Shown here piece by piece: positions 28,691-38,337 of a stretch of 64,000 nt of DNA; positions within the stretch are counted from its first letter, which is position 1, and each line of letters opens with the position of its first letter. Made by a program: the position numbers and the translations under genes. The notes below the pieces were generated by a model, which made no database searches, was not told where the DNA came from, and saw nothing but the letters and a program-made list of their open reading frames with translations. This stretch comes from an uncultured Thermoguttaceae bacterium. Lineage in GTDB: Bacteria > Planctomycetota > Planctomycetia > Pirellulales > Thermoguttaceae. The stretch spans positions 1-64,000 of the forward strand of contig CALFBP010000002.1 in assembly GCA_937951625.1 (NCBI GenBank). Direction: 5' to 3'.

Positions 28691-29338
28691 TCAACGGCCC
28701 GAAATGGAATCGAGCGTAATCCTCGCCAGCGACTCGCTGCGGTCTTTTTCAGCCATGTCGTATTGAACAATCACCGAAAAACGGCGGCCTTTGCTCTCCA
28801 GTACGTACATGCGGCAGACCTGCTCGTCGTCATCTTCGTCCTTATATGTGAATGCAATCGTGTAGCCCCGTGAGCGTTTGAACGCAATCGGCGCAGGCGA
28901 TGTCTTGCGGAAATCCTTGCAAACGCCCTGTTTGATGCGGCTCTCCATCTCATCGGCGATCTCCAGCAGCAGGGCCTTGGGCCCGTTGGCGTCGGCCGGC
29001 CCGAAATCCGTCACCACGATCGACACGCCGCTTCCCCGAATCAGGTCGATGGTCCGTTCCTTCTGGTCGAAATCATCGTGCAAGGCAAGCGACTTGTCGT
29101 AGTCGAACTCCAAACCGTCGATCGCATAATGCTGGATGGGCTTGACGCGAATCGAGGCTTTGACAAGTTTGCCCTGAAAGGTAATCTCAGCCGGGGCCGA
29201 ATCCTGGATTTCAAAGGTCTGCCCGTCGAGGGTCAGCTCGAACGTCAGCGGAGGGTTTTTTTCCGCTTCAGCACCGTAGCCGACCGTGGTCAAAAGCCCG
29301 ATTGCAACAACCATTGCCACCATGCCGCGTGTGCTCAT
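28691..29338 (-). CDS. secreted hypothetical protein
   Basis: An AAGGAGG sequence stands just upstream of the ATG at 29338, which gives 215 residues. They begin with a signal peptide (MVAMVVAIGLLTTVGYG, cut near AEA). The mature part has no obvious catalytic motif; it alternates beta strands and charged turns (FELTLDGQTFEIQDSAP, TIAFTYKDEDDDEQVCRMYV) and two cysteines (in GVCKDF and QVCRMY) that could form a disulfide. The function is unknown. It is convergent with the MFS gene. Confidence 0.68.
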   Translation of the reverse strand: MSTRGMVAMVVAIGLLTTVGYGAEAEKNPPLTFELTLDGQTFEIQDSAPAEITFQGKLVKASIRVKPIQHYAIDGLEFDYDKSLALHDDFDQKERTIDLIRGSGVSIVVTDFGPADANGPKALLLEIADEMESRIKQGVCKDFRKTSPAPIAFKRSRGYTIAFTYKDEDDDEQVCRMYVLESKGRRFSVIVQYDMAEKDRSESLARITLDSISGR

Positions 29339-29536
29339 GCTCGCCTCCTTTGCGGAAAAATGTCTGCGACCAGGCCCGACAGCCACTCGTCATGCTAGGA
29401 GCGGATCGTATCAACGTCAAGGTCGTATTGGCGATCTGCTGCGTGGGCCTGGAAGGCTGTTTCAAGACGTGGTAAACTTGCTGTCGCTTGGTCCTCTGCG
29501 CCAGTGTTTCGCCATGGCGTTACTTTTGGGCTGATC

Positions 29537-30406
29537 GTGTCCGAACCCCCGAGCCACCTGACGCGATCCGTGGTCATCACCGGGGCGTCGACCGGGATCG
29601 GCGCGGCCTGCGCGCTGGAACTGCACAACCGGGGGTTTCGCGTCTTTGCTGGGGTGCGGCGGGCGGCGGACGGCCTTCGGCTTCAGGAGCAGGCCTCCCG
29701 CTTACTCGCCCCCTTGATGATCGACGTGACCGACGTGGCCAGCATCCTCGAGGCCGCCAAGACGGTGGCAGGGTCCCTCGACGGCGGGCCGCTGGTAGGG
29801 GTGGTCAACAACGCCGGGATCGTGGTGGGCGGCCCTCTGGAAACGCTTCCCTTAAGCGAGTTTCGCCGTCAGCTCGAGGTCAACGTCGTCGGCCAACTGG
29901 CAGTCATCCAGGCGATGCTCCCCATGCTCCGCGAGTGTGGGGGACGCATCGTCAATATCAGTTCCTTCAGCGGCCGAATCGCCATTCCCTACAGCGGGGC
30001 CTACGCCGCGTCGAAGCACGCCCTGGAAGCCATGAGCGACGCCCTGCGGATCGAATTGCGTCGCTGGAAGATCCCGGTCTGCCTGGTCGAACCGGGAAGC
30101 GTGAAAACGCCCATTTGGGACAAGGCCCTGGAGGATGCCGACCGCGCACTCCAATCCATGACGCCGCAGGCGCTGGCCTTGTATGGCGAGGATGTCCGCG
30201 CGGCGCGCGAGGCAGCGCGGCGTTTGGCCGCCCAAGGGATGCCCGTCCAACGCGTGGTGGCTGCGGTGGTCCACGCGCTGACATCCCCGTCGCCCAAGGC
30301 CCGCTATCCCGTTGGATTTCACACGCGTCTGGCCTTCCTTCTTCAACCGTGGCTGCCCGTCCGCCTTCGCGACTGGCTCCTCCGCAAGGCCCTGGGATTG
30401 AGCTGA
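29537..30406 (+). CDS. SDR-family NAD(P)-dependent oxidoreductase
   Basis: This is a classical short-chain dehydrogenase. The cofactor motif VVITGASTGIGAACALEL is near the N terminus, then VNNAGIVVGGPLE, the catalytic serine region IVNISSFSGRIAIPYS and the YAASKHALEAM helix with Tyr-x3-Lys. The C-terminal part (YPVGFHTRLAFLLQPWLPVR) resembles the retinol-dehydrogenase-like subgroup acting on bulky hydrophobic substrates. The GTG at 29537 is chosen; another GTG at 29504 would add 11 residues. No partner is adjacent. Confidence 0.88.
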   Translation: MSEPPSHLTRSVVITGASTGIGAACALELHNRGFRVFAGVRRAADGLRLQEQASRLLAPLMIDVTDVASILEAAKTVAGSLDGGPLVGVVNNAGIVVGGPLETLPLSEFRRQLEVNVVGQLAVIQAMLPMLRECGGRIVNISSFSGRIAIPYSGAYAASKHALEAMSDALRIELRRWKIPVCLVEPGSVKTPIWDKALEDADRALQSMTPQALALYGEDVRAAREAARRLAAQGMPVQRVVAAVVHALTSPSPKARYPVGFHTRLAFLLQPWLPVRLRDWLLRKALGLS

Positions 30407-30603
30407 AGGAGCACATGCCTAAGACTCGACCTACAGTACAAGCCGGTGGACGTAGCTTGGATCAACGCAACAAGACTAGGCACGGGTACGGTAAGATATG
30501 ACCGACATGACTTTAGGAGATCACTTCGCTAGGATTCGTTAGTCGTTGGGCATTGGGGGCCTGCGCCGAGGCGCGTGCCTGGCTCCAATGGCAATTCGTG
30601 GCC

Positions 30604-30768
30604 ATGTTTTGTGCTGCGGAGTTCACGTCGCACGCAGGTGACGACAAGCTCAGCCGCGAGGAGTTTCTGGCCAACCAGCCGGACCCCAACGAGGCCCCCA
30701 AACGTTTCGACGCCTTTGACGCCGACAACGACGGCTTCTTGAGCCGCGAGGAATTCATTTCCAAATAA
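30604..30768 (+). pseudogene. EF-hand calcium-binding protein remnant
   Basis: Only about 55 codons from an ATG at 30604 are coding-like. The end has a perfect EF-hand loop, DADNDGFLSREEF, and before it a second, damaged one (HAGDDKLSREEFLANQPDPN) in which the loop's first acidic residues are missing. Planctomycete EF-hand proteins of this kind usually have a signal peptide and two to four complete loops, which are absent upstream in any frame. It is therefore more likely the 3' end of a deleted gene than a working protein. A TTG at 30553 would extend it without restoring anything recognisable. Its stop is ten bases before the next gene. Confidence 0.6.
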
Positions 30769-30778
30769 GGACGAAACC

Positions 30779-33334
30779 ATGACCATGCAGTTTGCTATAT
30801 CCCGAGGGATTTTGGGGCATCGTCAAGACCCAACAGGGGAAAACCCACGGTGGGGCCAAGGCTTTTTCATCGCCCGACTCGCCTCGGTTATGCCCGTGTG
30901 CGGCGTCCTGGCCGCGATACTGGTGTTTTCGAACACGCTCCGCGCCGAGCTGCCCAAGCCCCGGGGAGAACGTGCGGTCTTTGTAATCTCTCCGGAGGTT
31001 GCGGTGGCGTCCCCGCCGCGGTTCGGTGTGAATCTCGATCCCCCGTCCATGTCGCATTGGGGCGAAGAACCATTCCACAATCAATGGTGGAGCCATCCGA
31101 ATCTCAATCCGATTGAGGCTCGGGTGAAGATCCTCGCCACTGGCGGCGGAGTGGACTTCATTGAGGCTGATCCCAAAAACGGCGTGGGCATGGGCTTTTT
31201 CGACGTGTTTCGGGATCGCTTCTTCGACGGGGCTTTGGTGACGGTATTTCGCCACGAAGCCGAAAAGACCACCCTGCTGCGCGAGGGCGCGATCAAGTCC
31301 TACAGGGCGTCGCTGAACGGCGAGAACCGATTAATTTTTGATCGACCGGGGCCGTCCGTTAAGGCCGGGGACGAGTTCATCATTCGCACCACGCGCGACG
31401 ACATTCCTCCCGGCACGACGCGAACCATGGAGGGCCAGCCGCTGGTGATGCGAGGGTTCTCCATCTTGGAGCACGAGCAGAAACAACGCTTCATGCAGGC
31501 CGGGGGAAAGATGTTGATCGATCAGGACGCCCCACCCGGCGGTGGCTTGGGCAGCTTGAAGGTGATCTTGCCCCAAGGGGCAGTCCCGCTTCGCATTGGG
31601 GACTGGCTCCACGGGAACGCTCAGCCAGATTGGCCGCGACTCAAGGACGGCAAACCTTACGTTCTCCAATTTTGGGCGAAACAGCAGGGCATGGCCACGG
31701 GCAACGTGAGGGTTCGCGTGGCGTTGTTGAAAGAGACCGAAGTTCGCGTAAGCACGGACTGGAAACAGTTCTCGATCGACTTCGTCGGCGGGCCACCCAG
31801 AACCGTCGTGGAGGCATTGGAATTCGTCCCCAGCGAGCCTGGCACGTTCTGGCTCGACAACGTCGTGATCTTCGAGAAAGACGCTCCCCCGTGGCAATTC
31901 TACCCGGAGGTCGTGGAGTCCTTGAAAGAGTATCGCCCGGGCCACCTGCGGCTCTGGCCACTCCAGTGCAACCGGGGGTTCGGTCGGGCGCTGGACTCGG
32001 CGCTCGGGCCGGTGCTCGAAAGCAACACCGAATTCGGCGAAACGAGCGGCGGCGAGCCGACCAACGCCACGAACCTGCACCAGCAGCTTGAACTCTGCGC
32101 CACGGTGGGTGCGAGGCCGTGGATCATCACTTCCACGCTGTTCACCCTGCAAGAACAACGGAATCTGATCGAATATCTCGCCGGTCCACCTAATTCGCCC
32201 TATGGCAAGCGTCGTGCGGCATGGGGCCGGGAGGCACCTTGGACTGATGCCTTCGACCTCGTGTACATCGAACTGGGCAACGAGACGTGGAACGGCATGT
32301 TCGGCATGCAAGGCTTTCCCGGTCGGCCCAAGGATTACGGTAGCTACGCCGAACTCGTCTTCCAGACCATGAAGGCCAGCCCACACTTCCAGGCCGGGAA
32401 GTTCAAGTTCATCCTCAACGGCTGGGTGGCGGGCACCGACCGCCAATGGGGCTACGGCCCGCTGGCCCTCTCGACCTGTCCCAGCGCCGATGCCTCGGAC
32501 ATCGCCTATTACACGGGCGGCTGGGACGCGGTCGGGCTGATCAAGGCCGAGGACGAACAGGGCGGCTGGTTCAACATCCTCACCTATTCCTATCGCATGC
32601 TTCGCCCCCGCTCGCTGGAATACGCCGACGTGCTTAAAGCCATCTCCTCCGAGCGCGGACGGAAAATTGAGCCGATGGTCTACGAGGCCGGTCCCGGCTA
32701 CACGCTCCCCGGGCCCGACAAGTTCAACCGCAAGGAACAGGAAGAAGGCAAATCCATGGCCCAGGCCGTCAATGCCCTGGACATCTTCATGACGAACCTT
32801 GCGGTGGGCTACACGGAACAGTCGTTCTTCCTCTTCCGCAACGGCCATTATTGGTCGTCGCACAATCGGAAGTGGCAGGAACACATCGCCTGGAAGGCCC
32901 TGAAGCTCCGCAATCAACTGTGCGAAGGCGACCTGCTCCGCGCCGAGGCAACGGAAATGACGCTGATCGACCTGCCCGAGGCCGAGGCGGAAGTGCTGGA
33001 TCAATCCAATAGCGCGGATCGGGGGGTACAGAAATTTCCGGCCGTCAAGGACGTGCCGCTCGTAGCCTGCTACCCGTTCAGGCAAGGCAAGCGATACGCT
33101 TTCCTGCTCTACTCGCGGCGGTTGGACGCGGCCACGCCCGTGACGCTCCGACTGCCTTACGACCCCAGCCCGAATGTGGAAATTCACACCCTTTCCGCCG
33201 ACAAACCCAGCGCGCACAACATCGACGACGAGGCCGTGAAAGTCCGAGTGGAAAAACGCAGCGATTTCGCCAAGACCTACCGGTTCCTGCTGGCTCCCTA
33301 TTCGGTGATGGTTCTCGTCAACTCGGCGAGATAG
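30779..33334 (+). CDS. secreted clan GH-A-like glycoside hydrolase with carbohydrate-binding-type domain
   Basis: The 851-residue product has an export segment at residues 38-57 (MPVCGVLAAILVFSNTLRAE); an ATG at 30890 is an alternative start. Residues about 240-365 form a beta-sandwich of carbohydrate-binding type (YVLQFWAKQQGMATGNVRVR; FWLDNVVIF). A TIM-barrel-like region follows, with IELGNETWNGMFG (acid/base candidate E502 after N501) and MVYEAGPGY (nucleophile candidate E636), as in alpha-L-arabinofuranosidase-like GH51/39 relatives. A C-terminal beta domain (about 750-851) is typical of that layout. The polysaccharide target is unknown. Probably co-transcribed with the ThuA gene. Confidence 0.72.
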   Translation: MTMQFAISRGILGHRQDPTGENPRWGQGFFIARLASVMPVCGVLAAILVFSNTLRAELPKPRGERAVFVISPEVAVASPPRFGVNLDPPSMSHWGEEPFHNQWWSHPNLNPIEARVKILATGGGVDFIEADPKNGVGMGFFDVFRDRFFDGALVTVFRHEAEKTTLLREGAIKSYRASLNGENRLIFDRPGPSVKAGDEFIIRTTRDDIPPGTTRTMEGQPLVMRGFSILEHEQKQRFMQAGGKMLIDQDAPPGGGLGSLKVILPQGAVPLRIGDWLHGNAQPDWPRLKDGKPYVLQFWAKQQGMATGNVRVRVALLKETEVRVSTDWKQFSIDFVGGPPRTVVEALEFVPSEPGTFWLDNVVIFEKDAPPWQFYPEVVESLKEYRPGHLRLWPLQCNRGFGRALDSALGPVLESNTEFGETSGGEPTNATNLHQQLELCATVGARPWIITSTLFTLQEQRNLIEYLAGPPNSPYGKRRAAWGREAPWTDAFDLVYIELGNETWNGMFGMQGFPGRPKDYGSYAELVFQTMKASPHFQAGKFKFILNGWVAGTDRQWGYGPLALSTCPSADASDIAYYTGGWDAVGLIKAEDEQGGWFNILTYSYRMLRPRSLEYADVLKAISSERGRKIEPMVYEAGPGYTLPGPDKFNRKEQEEGKSMAQAVNALDIFMTNLAVGYTEQSFFLFRNGHYWSSHNRKWQEHIAWKALKLRNQLCEGDLLRAEATEMTLIDLPEAEAEVLDQSNSADRGVQKFPAVKDVPLVACYPFRQGKRYAFLLYSRRLDAATPVTLRLPYDPSPNVEIHTLSADKPSAHNIDDEAVKVRVEKRSDFAKTYRFLLAPYSVMVLVNSAR

Positions 33335-33526
33335 GTCGCACCAGGGTAGCGACTTCAAGTTCGGTGACCAAATGAGCCTTGCCAGCGGCCATTGACAGTG
33401 CGACGCTCACCATTTAGCCTCAAGGCGAGGATCGGAGGGATACCTCGAATCTGCGAGTGGCACGGTGTCGTTGGTTTTGCTTGATTTCTTTCACGGTTGG
33501 CTTCAGCAAATAGAGGATGAAACGGT

Positions 33527-34315
33527 ATGAAAATGCTTGTAGGGATCACTTGGGCGATGCTGTTGGTTGGGGTACTCTCAGCATCGGACGCCAACGCCCA
33601 ACGGAAGGTCGTCGTTTGGTCCGAGGGAACGGCCCCGAAGGCCGTCTACCCGGACGACATCAACGGCGCGGTGGCCGAGGGGCTGAAGTGTCTGGCCGGC
33701 TGGGAGGTCATCAAGGCCAGTTTGTCTGATCCTGATCAGGGGCTGAGTGATGAACGCTTGAACCAGTGCGATGTGCTCGTCTGGTGGGGCCACACCAAGC
33801 ATCGGGTGGTCAAGGACGAGCTGGTCGAGAAAATTGTGCGTCGTGTCCGGGACGAAGGCATGGGATTCGTCGCCTTGCACTCGGCCCACTTCGCCAAGCC
33901 CAACATCGCTTTGATGAGCCTCGCCGAGACTTCCAAGGACTTGTTGGAGAAGGTCACGCCGAAGGGCAGGGTGGCCGCCTGGGGGGCTTATGTGGGCGAC
34001 TCCGTCACGCTGACGATTCGCGTCACCGACCCAACGCACCCAATTGCCCAGGGCATCAAGGATTTCACGATCCAACATAGCGAACGCTACAGCGACCCTT
34101 ACGCCGTGCCCCCGCCAAATAGCGTGGTCTTCAAGGGCGACGCGAAGCTGAAGGATGGCTCGATCGATCATTCGCTCGTGGGGCTGTGCTGGGAGATCGG
34201 CAAAGGCAAGATGTTTTACTTCCAGGCGGGGCACGAGACCGATCCGGTGTTCTTCGACGCCAATGTCCGCAAGATCATCGCCAACGCCGTCGAGTGGGCC
34301 GCTCCGCGGAAATAG
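33527..34315 (+). CDS. ThuA-domain protein, secreted
   Basis: The 262-residue product starts with a signal peptide (MLVGITWAMLLVGVLSASDA, cut near ANA) preceded by GAGG. The rest is the glutamine-amidotransferase-like ThuA fold: VVVWSEG, DVLVWWGHTKH, GFVALHSAHFAKP, THPIAQGIKDFTIQHSERY, and CWEIGKGKMFYFQAGHETDP at the end. ThuA was named for trehalose utilisation, and planctomycete copies are often exported and linked to sugar catabolism. No canonical Cys-His-Glu triad is present, so catalysis is uncertain. It lies between two large hydrolases in the same orientation. Confidence 0.88.
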   Translation: MKMLVGITWAMLLVGVLSASDANAQRKVVVWSEGTAPKAVYPDDINGAVAEGLKCLAGWEVIKASLSDPDQGLSDERLNQCDVLVWWGHTKHRVVKDELVEKIVRRVRDEGMGFVALHSAHFAKPNIALMSLAETSKDLLEKVTPKGRVAAWGAYVGDSVTLTIRVTDPTHPIAQGIKDFTIQHSERYSDPYAVPPPNSVVFKGDAKLKDGSIDHSLVGLCWEIGKGKMFYFQAGHETDPVFFDANVRKIIANAVEWAAPRK

Positions 34316-34486
34316 CAAGCGGTCAATTGCGTCGCGCAAATGACCGCAGGCAGTCGATTTGCAGATGCCAGGCCCTGCGCGAAGGCATCGAGGTTGCCCT
34401 CATGGGATAGCGTCTTCCAACCCCGGGCGCGCTCATTGCTGGAAAAGTTCGTCACGTCCGTTACCAGCGGTAAAGGAGGAAACGCC

Positions 34487-37150
34487 ATGTTGCGGCAAGT
34501 GGCTTCGACGCTGAGTTTGGTCCTTGTGTGGGCAGCGTCCGGCGGGTCTCGGGCGGAGGAAACTTGGACGCCGTTTCATTTGCCCTGGGAGGCCCCGGCC
34601 GAGGCCGTGGCCGACGCCCGATTCCTGCTCGATCCCCCCGCGGGAAAACACGGTCCAATCACTGTGCGCGACGGCCATTTCCATTTTGCCAACGGCGATC
34701 GCGTGCGGTTTTGGGGGACGAACGTGTCGGGGGAGGGCTGCCTGCCGCCGCGCGAGCTGGCCGGTCGGGTTGCCGATCGGCTGGCGAAATTCGGCTTTAA
34801 TCTGGTCCGCTTCCATGGCCTCGATTCCCGGTGGGGCAAAGCGCTTTTTCCCCCCAATGCTCAAGACACGCAGCATTTCGACGAGGCCCAGCTCGACAAG
34901 CTCGATTACTTCATTGCCGAGTTGGAGAAGCGCGGGATCTACATCAATTTGAACCTGCACGTCGCACGCCATTTTCAGCCGGGCGACGGTCTGCCCGAGA
35001 CCGAGCTTCTCGGTTACGCCAAATACTGCGTGATTTTCAACCCACGGATGATCGAACTTCAGAAGGACTACGCACGGAAGCTGCTGGGACATCGCAACCG
35101 CTACACGGGCCGGACCTATGCCGAGGATCCGGCCGTGGTGATCGTGGAGTTGACCAACGAGAACTCGCTTTTTGGCGGCTGGACGCGCGGGTTTCTCCGG
35201 GGGCGGCAGACGCAGCGGAATCCCGGCACGTGGGCCGACATCCCGCCCTTTTACGGCAAGCAGTTGACGCAATTCTACAACGAATGGCTTGTGAAACGCT
35301 ATGGCACGCGCGAGGCGTTGGCCGCGGCATGGCGAGGCGGCGCCCGAAAGCCTGGCCCCCAACTGCTGCTTAACGGCGCATTCCGCGAAGGGACGCGGGG
35401 CTGGGAACTTACGCGGCAAAAGACGGCCGCGGCCGAGTTCGCCGTGTCCCCGGACGCCCCCGACGGAAAGCCGTGCGTCAAAGTCACCGTGACTCAGCCC
35501 GGCCAGGAATCGTGGTACGTCATGCTCACCCAGCGCGGCTTGAAGCTGGAAAAGGGCAATCAATATCGGGTGGCGTTCCGTGCCCGGGCCTCGGCCCCGC
35601 GGCGACTGGCCGCCGAGGTGTGCCATAGCTCGCCCTACCGCGGCTACGGCAGCGCCCGCTTCGAGGTGGGAACAACCTGGCAGGATTTCCAGTTCACCTT
35701 CACGGCGCCGGAAGACGACGATCAGGTTCGGCTCAGCTTCCACTTCGGCGACAAAACGGGCACGGCATGGATCGCCGACGTGATCCTGCATGAGGCCCCC
35801 TGCTACGGCCTGCGGGACGATGAGGACCCGCAGCGCGGGACCGTGCGCCGACTGGAGCCGGAAGAGTTCGCTAGCCACACCGTCGAACGTTTCCGAGATG
35901 AAGGCCGCTTCTACTACGACTTGGAGAGCGGTTACAACCAGCAGATGTACCGATTCCTCCGCGAAGAACTGAAGGTCCAAGCGCTCATCGAAGGTACGAA
36001 CCACAACTATGGCTTGCCCAGCCTCCGGGCACAGTCGCTGATGGACCTGATGGATTGCCACGCCTATTGGCAGCATCCCCGATTTCCGCGTCAACCGTGG
36101 TCCCGCACCGACTGGGACATCGGCAACACGCCCATGCTCGACGCCCCGGAAAAAAACTGCTTCTCCCAACTTTGTCGATCCGCGGTGTTGGGCAAGCCCT
36201 TCACCGTCAGCGAATACAACCACCCGTTCCCCAACGAATACGGCAGCGAGATGCCGTTGCTTCTGGCCGCTTATGCGAGTTTACAGGACTGGGACGCCGT
36301 GTACGGCTACACGTTCCTGCACCGCTGGACAGAACGCGAACTGAGTGGCGACGTAGTGACGGGCTACTTCGACTTGGTCAACGAAGTTAGCAAAATGGCC
36401 CAGATGCCGGTGGCTTCCCTCCTTTTTCAGAGGCAGTTTGTCCGTCCCGCCGAAAAGCTGATCCAGGTCGCTTACGACGAGGCGCGCACCTACGACAGCC
36501 TTAAGGAGAGACGCAGCGATCGAATCGAGTTCTATCTGGAAGGCGAGATGTCGCCTCTGCTGCCGCTGGTGCATCGATTTCGGGTAAAGCAGTTCGATGC
36601 GCCGCGGACGACCCGGGCCGCCGACCTCGGCTTCACCCCACCCCAGGGCCGCATCGCCAGCGATACTGGCGAACTGGTTTGGGAAGTGGGCGAGAAGGGC
36701 ACTGGTCGCTTGTCCATCGATACGCCGCGCGTGCAGGCTGCGGTGGGTTGGATCGGCGGTAAGACGCTGTCTACGGCCGACGCTGAATTCCGCCTCAAGA
36801 CGCCGTTTGGCGCCGTTAGTCTCGTCGCCCTCGACGAACAGCCGCTGGCAACGTCCACGAAGATCCTGCTGGTTGCTGCTGCCCGCTCGGCCAACTCCGG
36901 CATGAAGTGGAACCCGGAGCGGACGAGCATCAACGACAATTGGGGAGGTCCGCCGCTTTTGATCGAGGTCGTCGAAGGGCAAATCACGCTGCGTCGAGGC
37001 GAGCGGGCGGCGGAACTCAAACTCACGCCGCTGGATGGCCGCGGCGTGCCAAGGAAACAATCGGGCGTCGCGCTTGCCAAACGCGGCGATCGCCGGGTAA
37101 TTCCGCTACGTGCCCAGGATGCCACGGTGTGGTTTGTGCTCGAACCGTGA
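34487..37150 (+). CDS. secreted clan GH-A-like glycoside hydrolase with inserted carbohydrate-binding domain
   Basis: AAAGGAGG precedes the ATG at 34487; the 887-residue product starts with a signal peptide (MLRQVASTLSLVLVWAASGG, cut near SRA). A GH5-like barrel begins (FHFANGDRVRFWGTNVSGEG; FGFNLVRFHGLDSRWG) with acid/base candidate E225 in VELTNENSLFGG. Between residues about 290 and 436 a CBM4/9-type beta sandwich interrupts the barrel (YRVAFRARASAPRRLAAEV; AWIADVILHEAP). The nucleophile candidate E576 lies in FTVSEYNHPFPNEYG, after the insert. A C-terminal beta region follows. The target glycan is unknown. Confidence 0.75.
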   Translation: MLRQVASTLSLVLVWAASGGSRAEETWTPFHLPWEAPAEAVADARFLLDPPAGKHGPITVRDGHFHFANGDRVRFWGTNVSGEGCLPPRELAGRVADRLAKFGFNLVRFHGLDSRWGKALFPPNAQDTQHFDEAQLDKLDYFIAELEKRGIYINLNLHVARHFQPGDGLPETELLGYAKYCVIFNPRMIELQKDYARKLLGHRNRYTGRTYAEDPAVVIVELTNENSLFGGWTRGFLRGRQTQRNPGTWADIPPFYGKQLTQFYNEWLVKRYGTREALAAAWRGGARKPGPQLLLNGAFREGTRGWELTRQKTAAAEFAVSPDAPDGKPCVKVTVTQPGQESWYVMLTQRGLKLEKGNQYRVAFRARASAPRRLAAEVCHSSPYRGYGSARFEVGTTWQDFQFTFTAPEDDDQVRLSFHFGDKTGTAWIADVILHEAPCYGLRDDEDPQRGTVRRLEPEEFASHTVERFRDEGRFYYDLESGYNQQMYRFLREELKVQALIEGTNHNYGLPSLRAQSLMDLMDCHAYWQHPRFPRQPWSRTDWDIGNTPMLDAPEKNCFSQLCRSAVLGKPFTVSEYNHPFPNEYGSEMPLLLAAYASLQDWDAVYGYTFLHRWTERELSGDVVTGYFDLVNEVSKMAQMPVASLLFQRQFVRPAEKLIQVAYDEARTYDSLKERRSDRIEFYLEGEMSPLLPLVHRFRVKQFDAPRTTRAADLGFTPPQGRIASDTGELVWEVGEKGTGRLSIDTPRVQAAVGWIGGKTLSTADAEFRLKTPFGAVSLVALDEQPLATSTKILLVAAARSANSGMKWNPERTSINDNWGGPPLLIEVVEGQITLRRGERAAELKLTPLDGRGVPRKQSGVALAKRGDRRVIPLRAQDATVWFVLEP

Positions 37151-37218
37151 TCGGGCCAACTGGGCCACAGAGTCGCCTCCAGCCCCCGCGCGTTTTCGGC
37201 CTTCCTGGGTTTCGAGCT

Positions 37219-38337
37219 TTAACGTCGGGCCATGGAGCGAAGGATTTCCACGCCGCGCTCGATCACCGCGTCGGGCGCCGCGTAGGAGATGCGGAAATGC
37301 GTGTCGCGTTGGCTGAAGACGTTGCCCGGGATGATCAACAGTTTGTGCCTGGTGATCGCCTCGTGGACGAACTCGGTGGCATTATCGCGCGGCGCGCGGG
37401 GAAAACAGTAGAAAGCCCCGCCAGGCGTCGCCAGCTCATAAACATCCTTGAGCGCCTCGACCACCAAATCGCGCTTGTGGCGATAGGCGTCAATCTGCGG
37501 GCCCATGTCGATGTCCAAGGCGGCGGCCCCGGCCAGTTGAAACGGATGGGGAGCGCACACGAAGCTGTATTGTTGCAGCTTGATCATCTCTTGGATCACC
37601 GCCTTCGGCCCATGGGCGAATCCCAACCGCCAACCTGGCATCCCGTAGGTCTTGCTGAAGCCGTCCACGACGATCGTTTCCGGGTAAAACTCGGCGGGCG
37701 AGACGAAGGGGCCGTCGTAGCAGAACTCGCGGTAGATCTCGTCGCTAATCAAAGCCAAGTTCCGTTCCGCGGCCAATTCAGCCAACCCACGGACCTCTTC
37801 CCGTGAGGCGACCACGCCGGTCGGGTTCGCTGGGCTGTTGAACACGATCGCCTTGGTTCGCGGGGTGATGGCCGCGGCCACCCGGTCGAGCGGGATGCGG
37901 AAGTCGGGATAGGTGTCGATCCGCACGGGCCTGCCGCCGCATACGCCGGCCAAAGCGTCGTACAACACAAAGCATGGATCGAACACGATCACTTCGTCGC
38001 CGGGATCGACTAGCGCGAGCAAGGCCAACATCAGCCCGCCGCTCGTGCCGCACGTGACGAACACCTCCCGGTCCGCATGAGGGTACTGTTGGGCGATACG
38101 GGCCTTGAGCTTGTCCAAAAGCGGCGCCACGCCTTGGGTCACCGCATAGCCGTTCTTGCGACTTTCGATGGCCTCGATGGCCGCCCGACGAGCCGCTTCC
38201 GGCACGTCGAAATCCGGCTGGCCGATCGAGAGGTTGATGGGGTCGGTCAGGTTGGCCGCCAGGTCGAAAATCTTGCGGATTCCCGAGCTGTCGAAGCACT
38301 TCGTGCGTTGGGCGATCCACTGCATAGGCATCAACAT
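37219..38337 (-). CDS. pyridoxal phosphate-dependent aminotransferase, class I/II
   Basis: The enzyme is a fold-type I aminotransferase of the AspC family (subgroup I-gamma). The N-terminal ISIGQPDF-like motif is INLSIGQPDFDVPEAARRA, the PLP-phosphate region is CGTSGGLMLALLALVDPGDE, the Asn/Asp/Tyr set is in FNSPANPTGVV and LISDEIYREFCYDG, and the Schiff-base lysine is in VVDGFSKTYGMPGWRLGF. The start is one of three clustered ATGs at 38337, 38331 and 38325, none with a strong Shine-Dalgarno. Acceptor/donor specificity cannot be decided. 372 residues. Confidence 0.9.
   Translation of the reverse strand: MLMPMQWIAQRTKCFDSSGIRKIFDLAANLTDPINLSIGQPDFDVPEAARRAAIEAIESRKNGYAVTQGVAPLLDKLKARIAQQYPHADREVFVTCGTSGGLMLALLALVDPGDEVIVFDPCFVLYDALAGVCGGRPVRIDTYPDFRIPLDRVAAAITPRTKAIVFNSPANPTGVVASREEVRGLAELAAERNLALISDEIYREFCYDGPFVSPAEFYPETIVVDGFSKTYGMPGWRLGFAHGPKAVIQEMIKLQQYSFVCAPHPFQLAGAAALDIDMGPQIDAYRHKRDLVVEALKDVYELATPGGAFYCFPRAPRDNATEFVHEAITRHKLLIIPGNVFSQRDTHFRISYAAPDAVIERGVEILRSMARR

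Noticed and set aside
31331-33358. 675-codon minus-strand open frame opposite the first hydrolase
   Set aside because: Low-complexity His/Gln/Arg-rich translation without motifs; the plus strand carries a clear secreted hydrolase.
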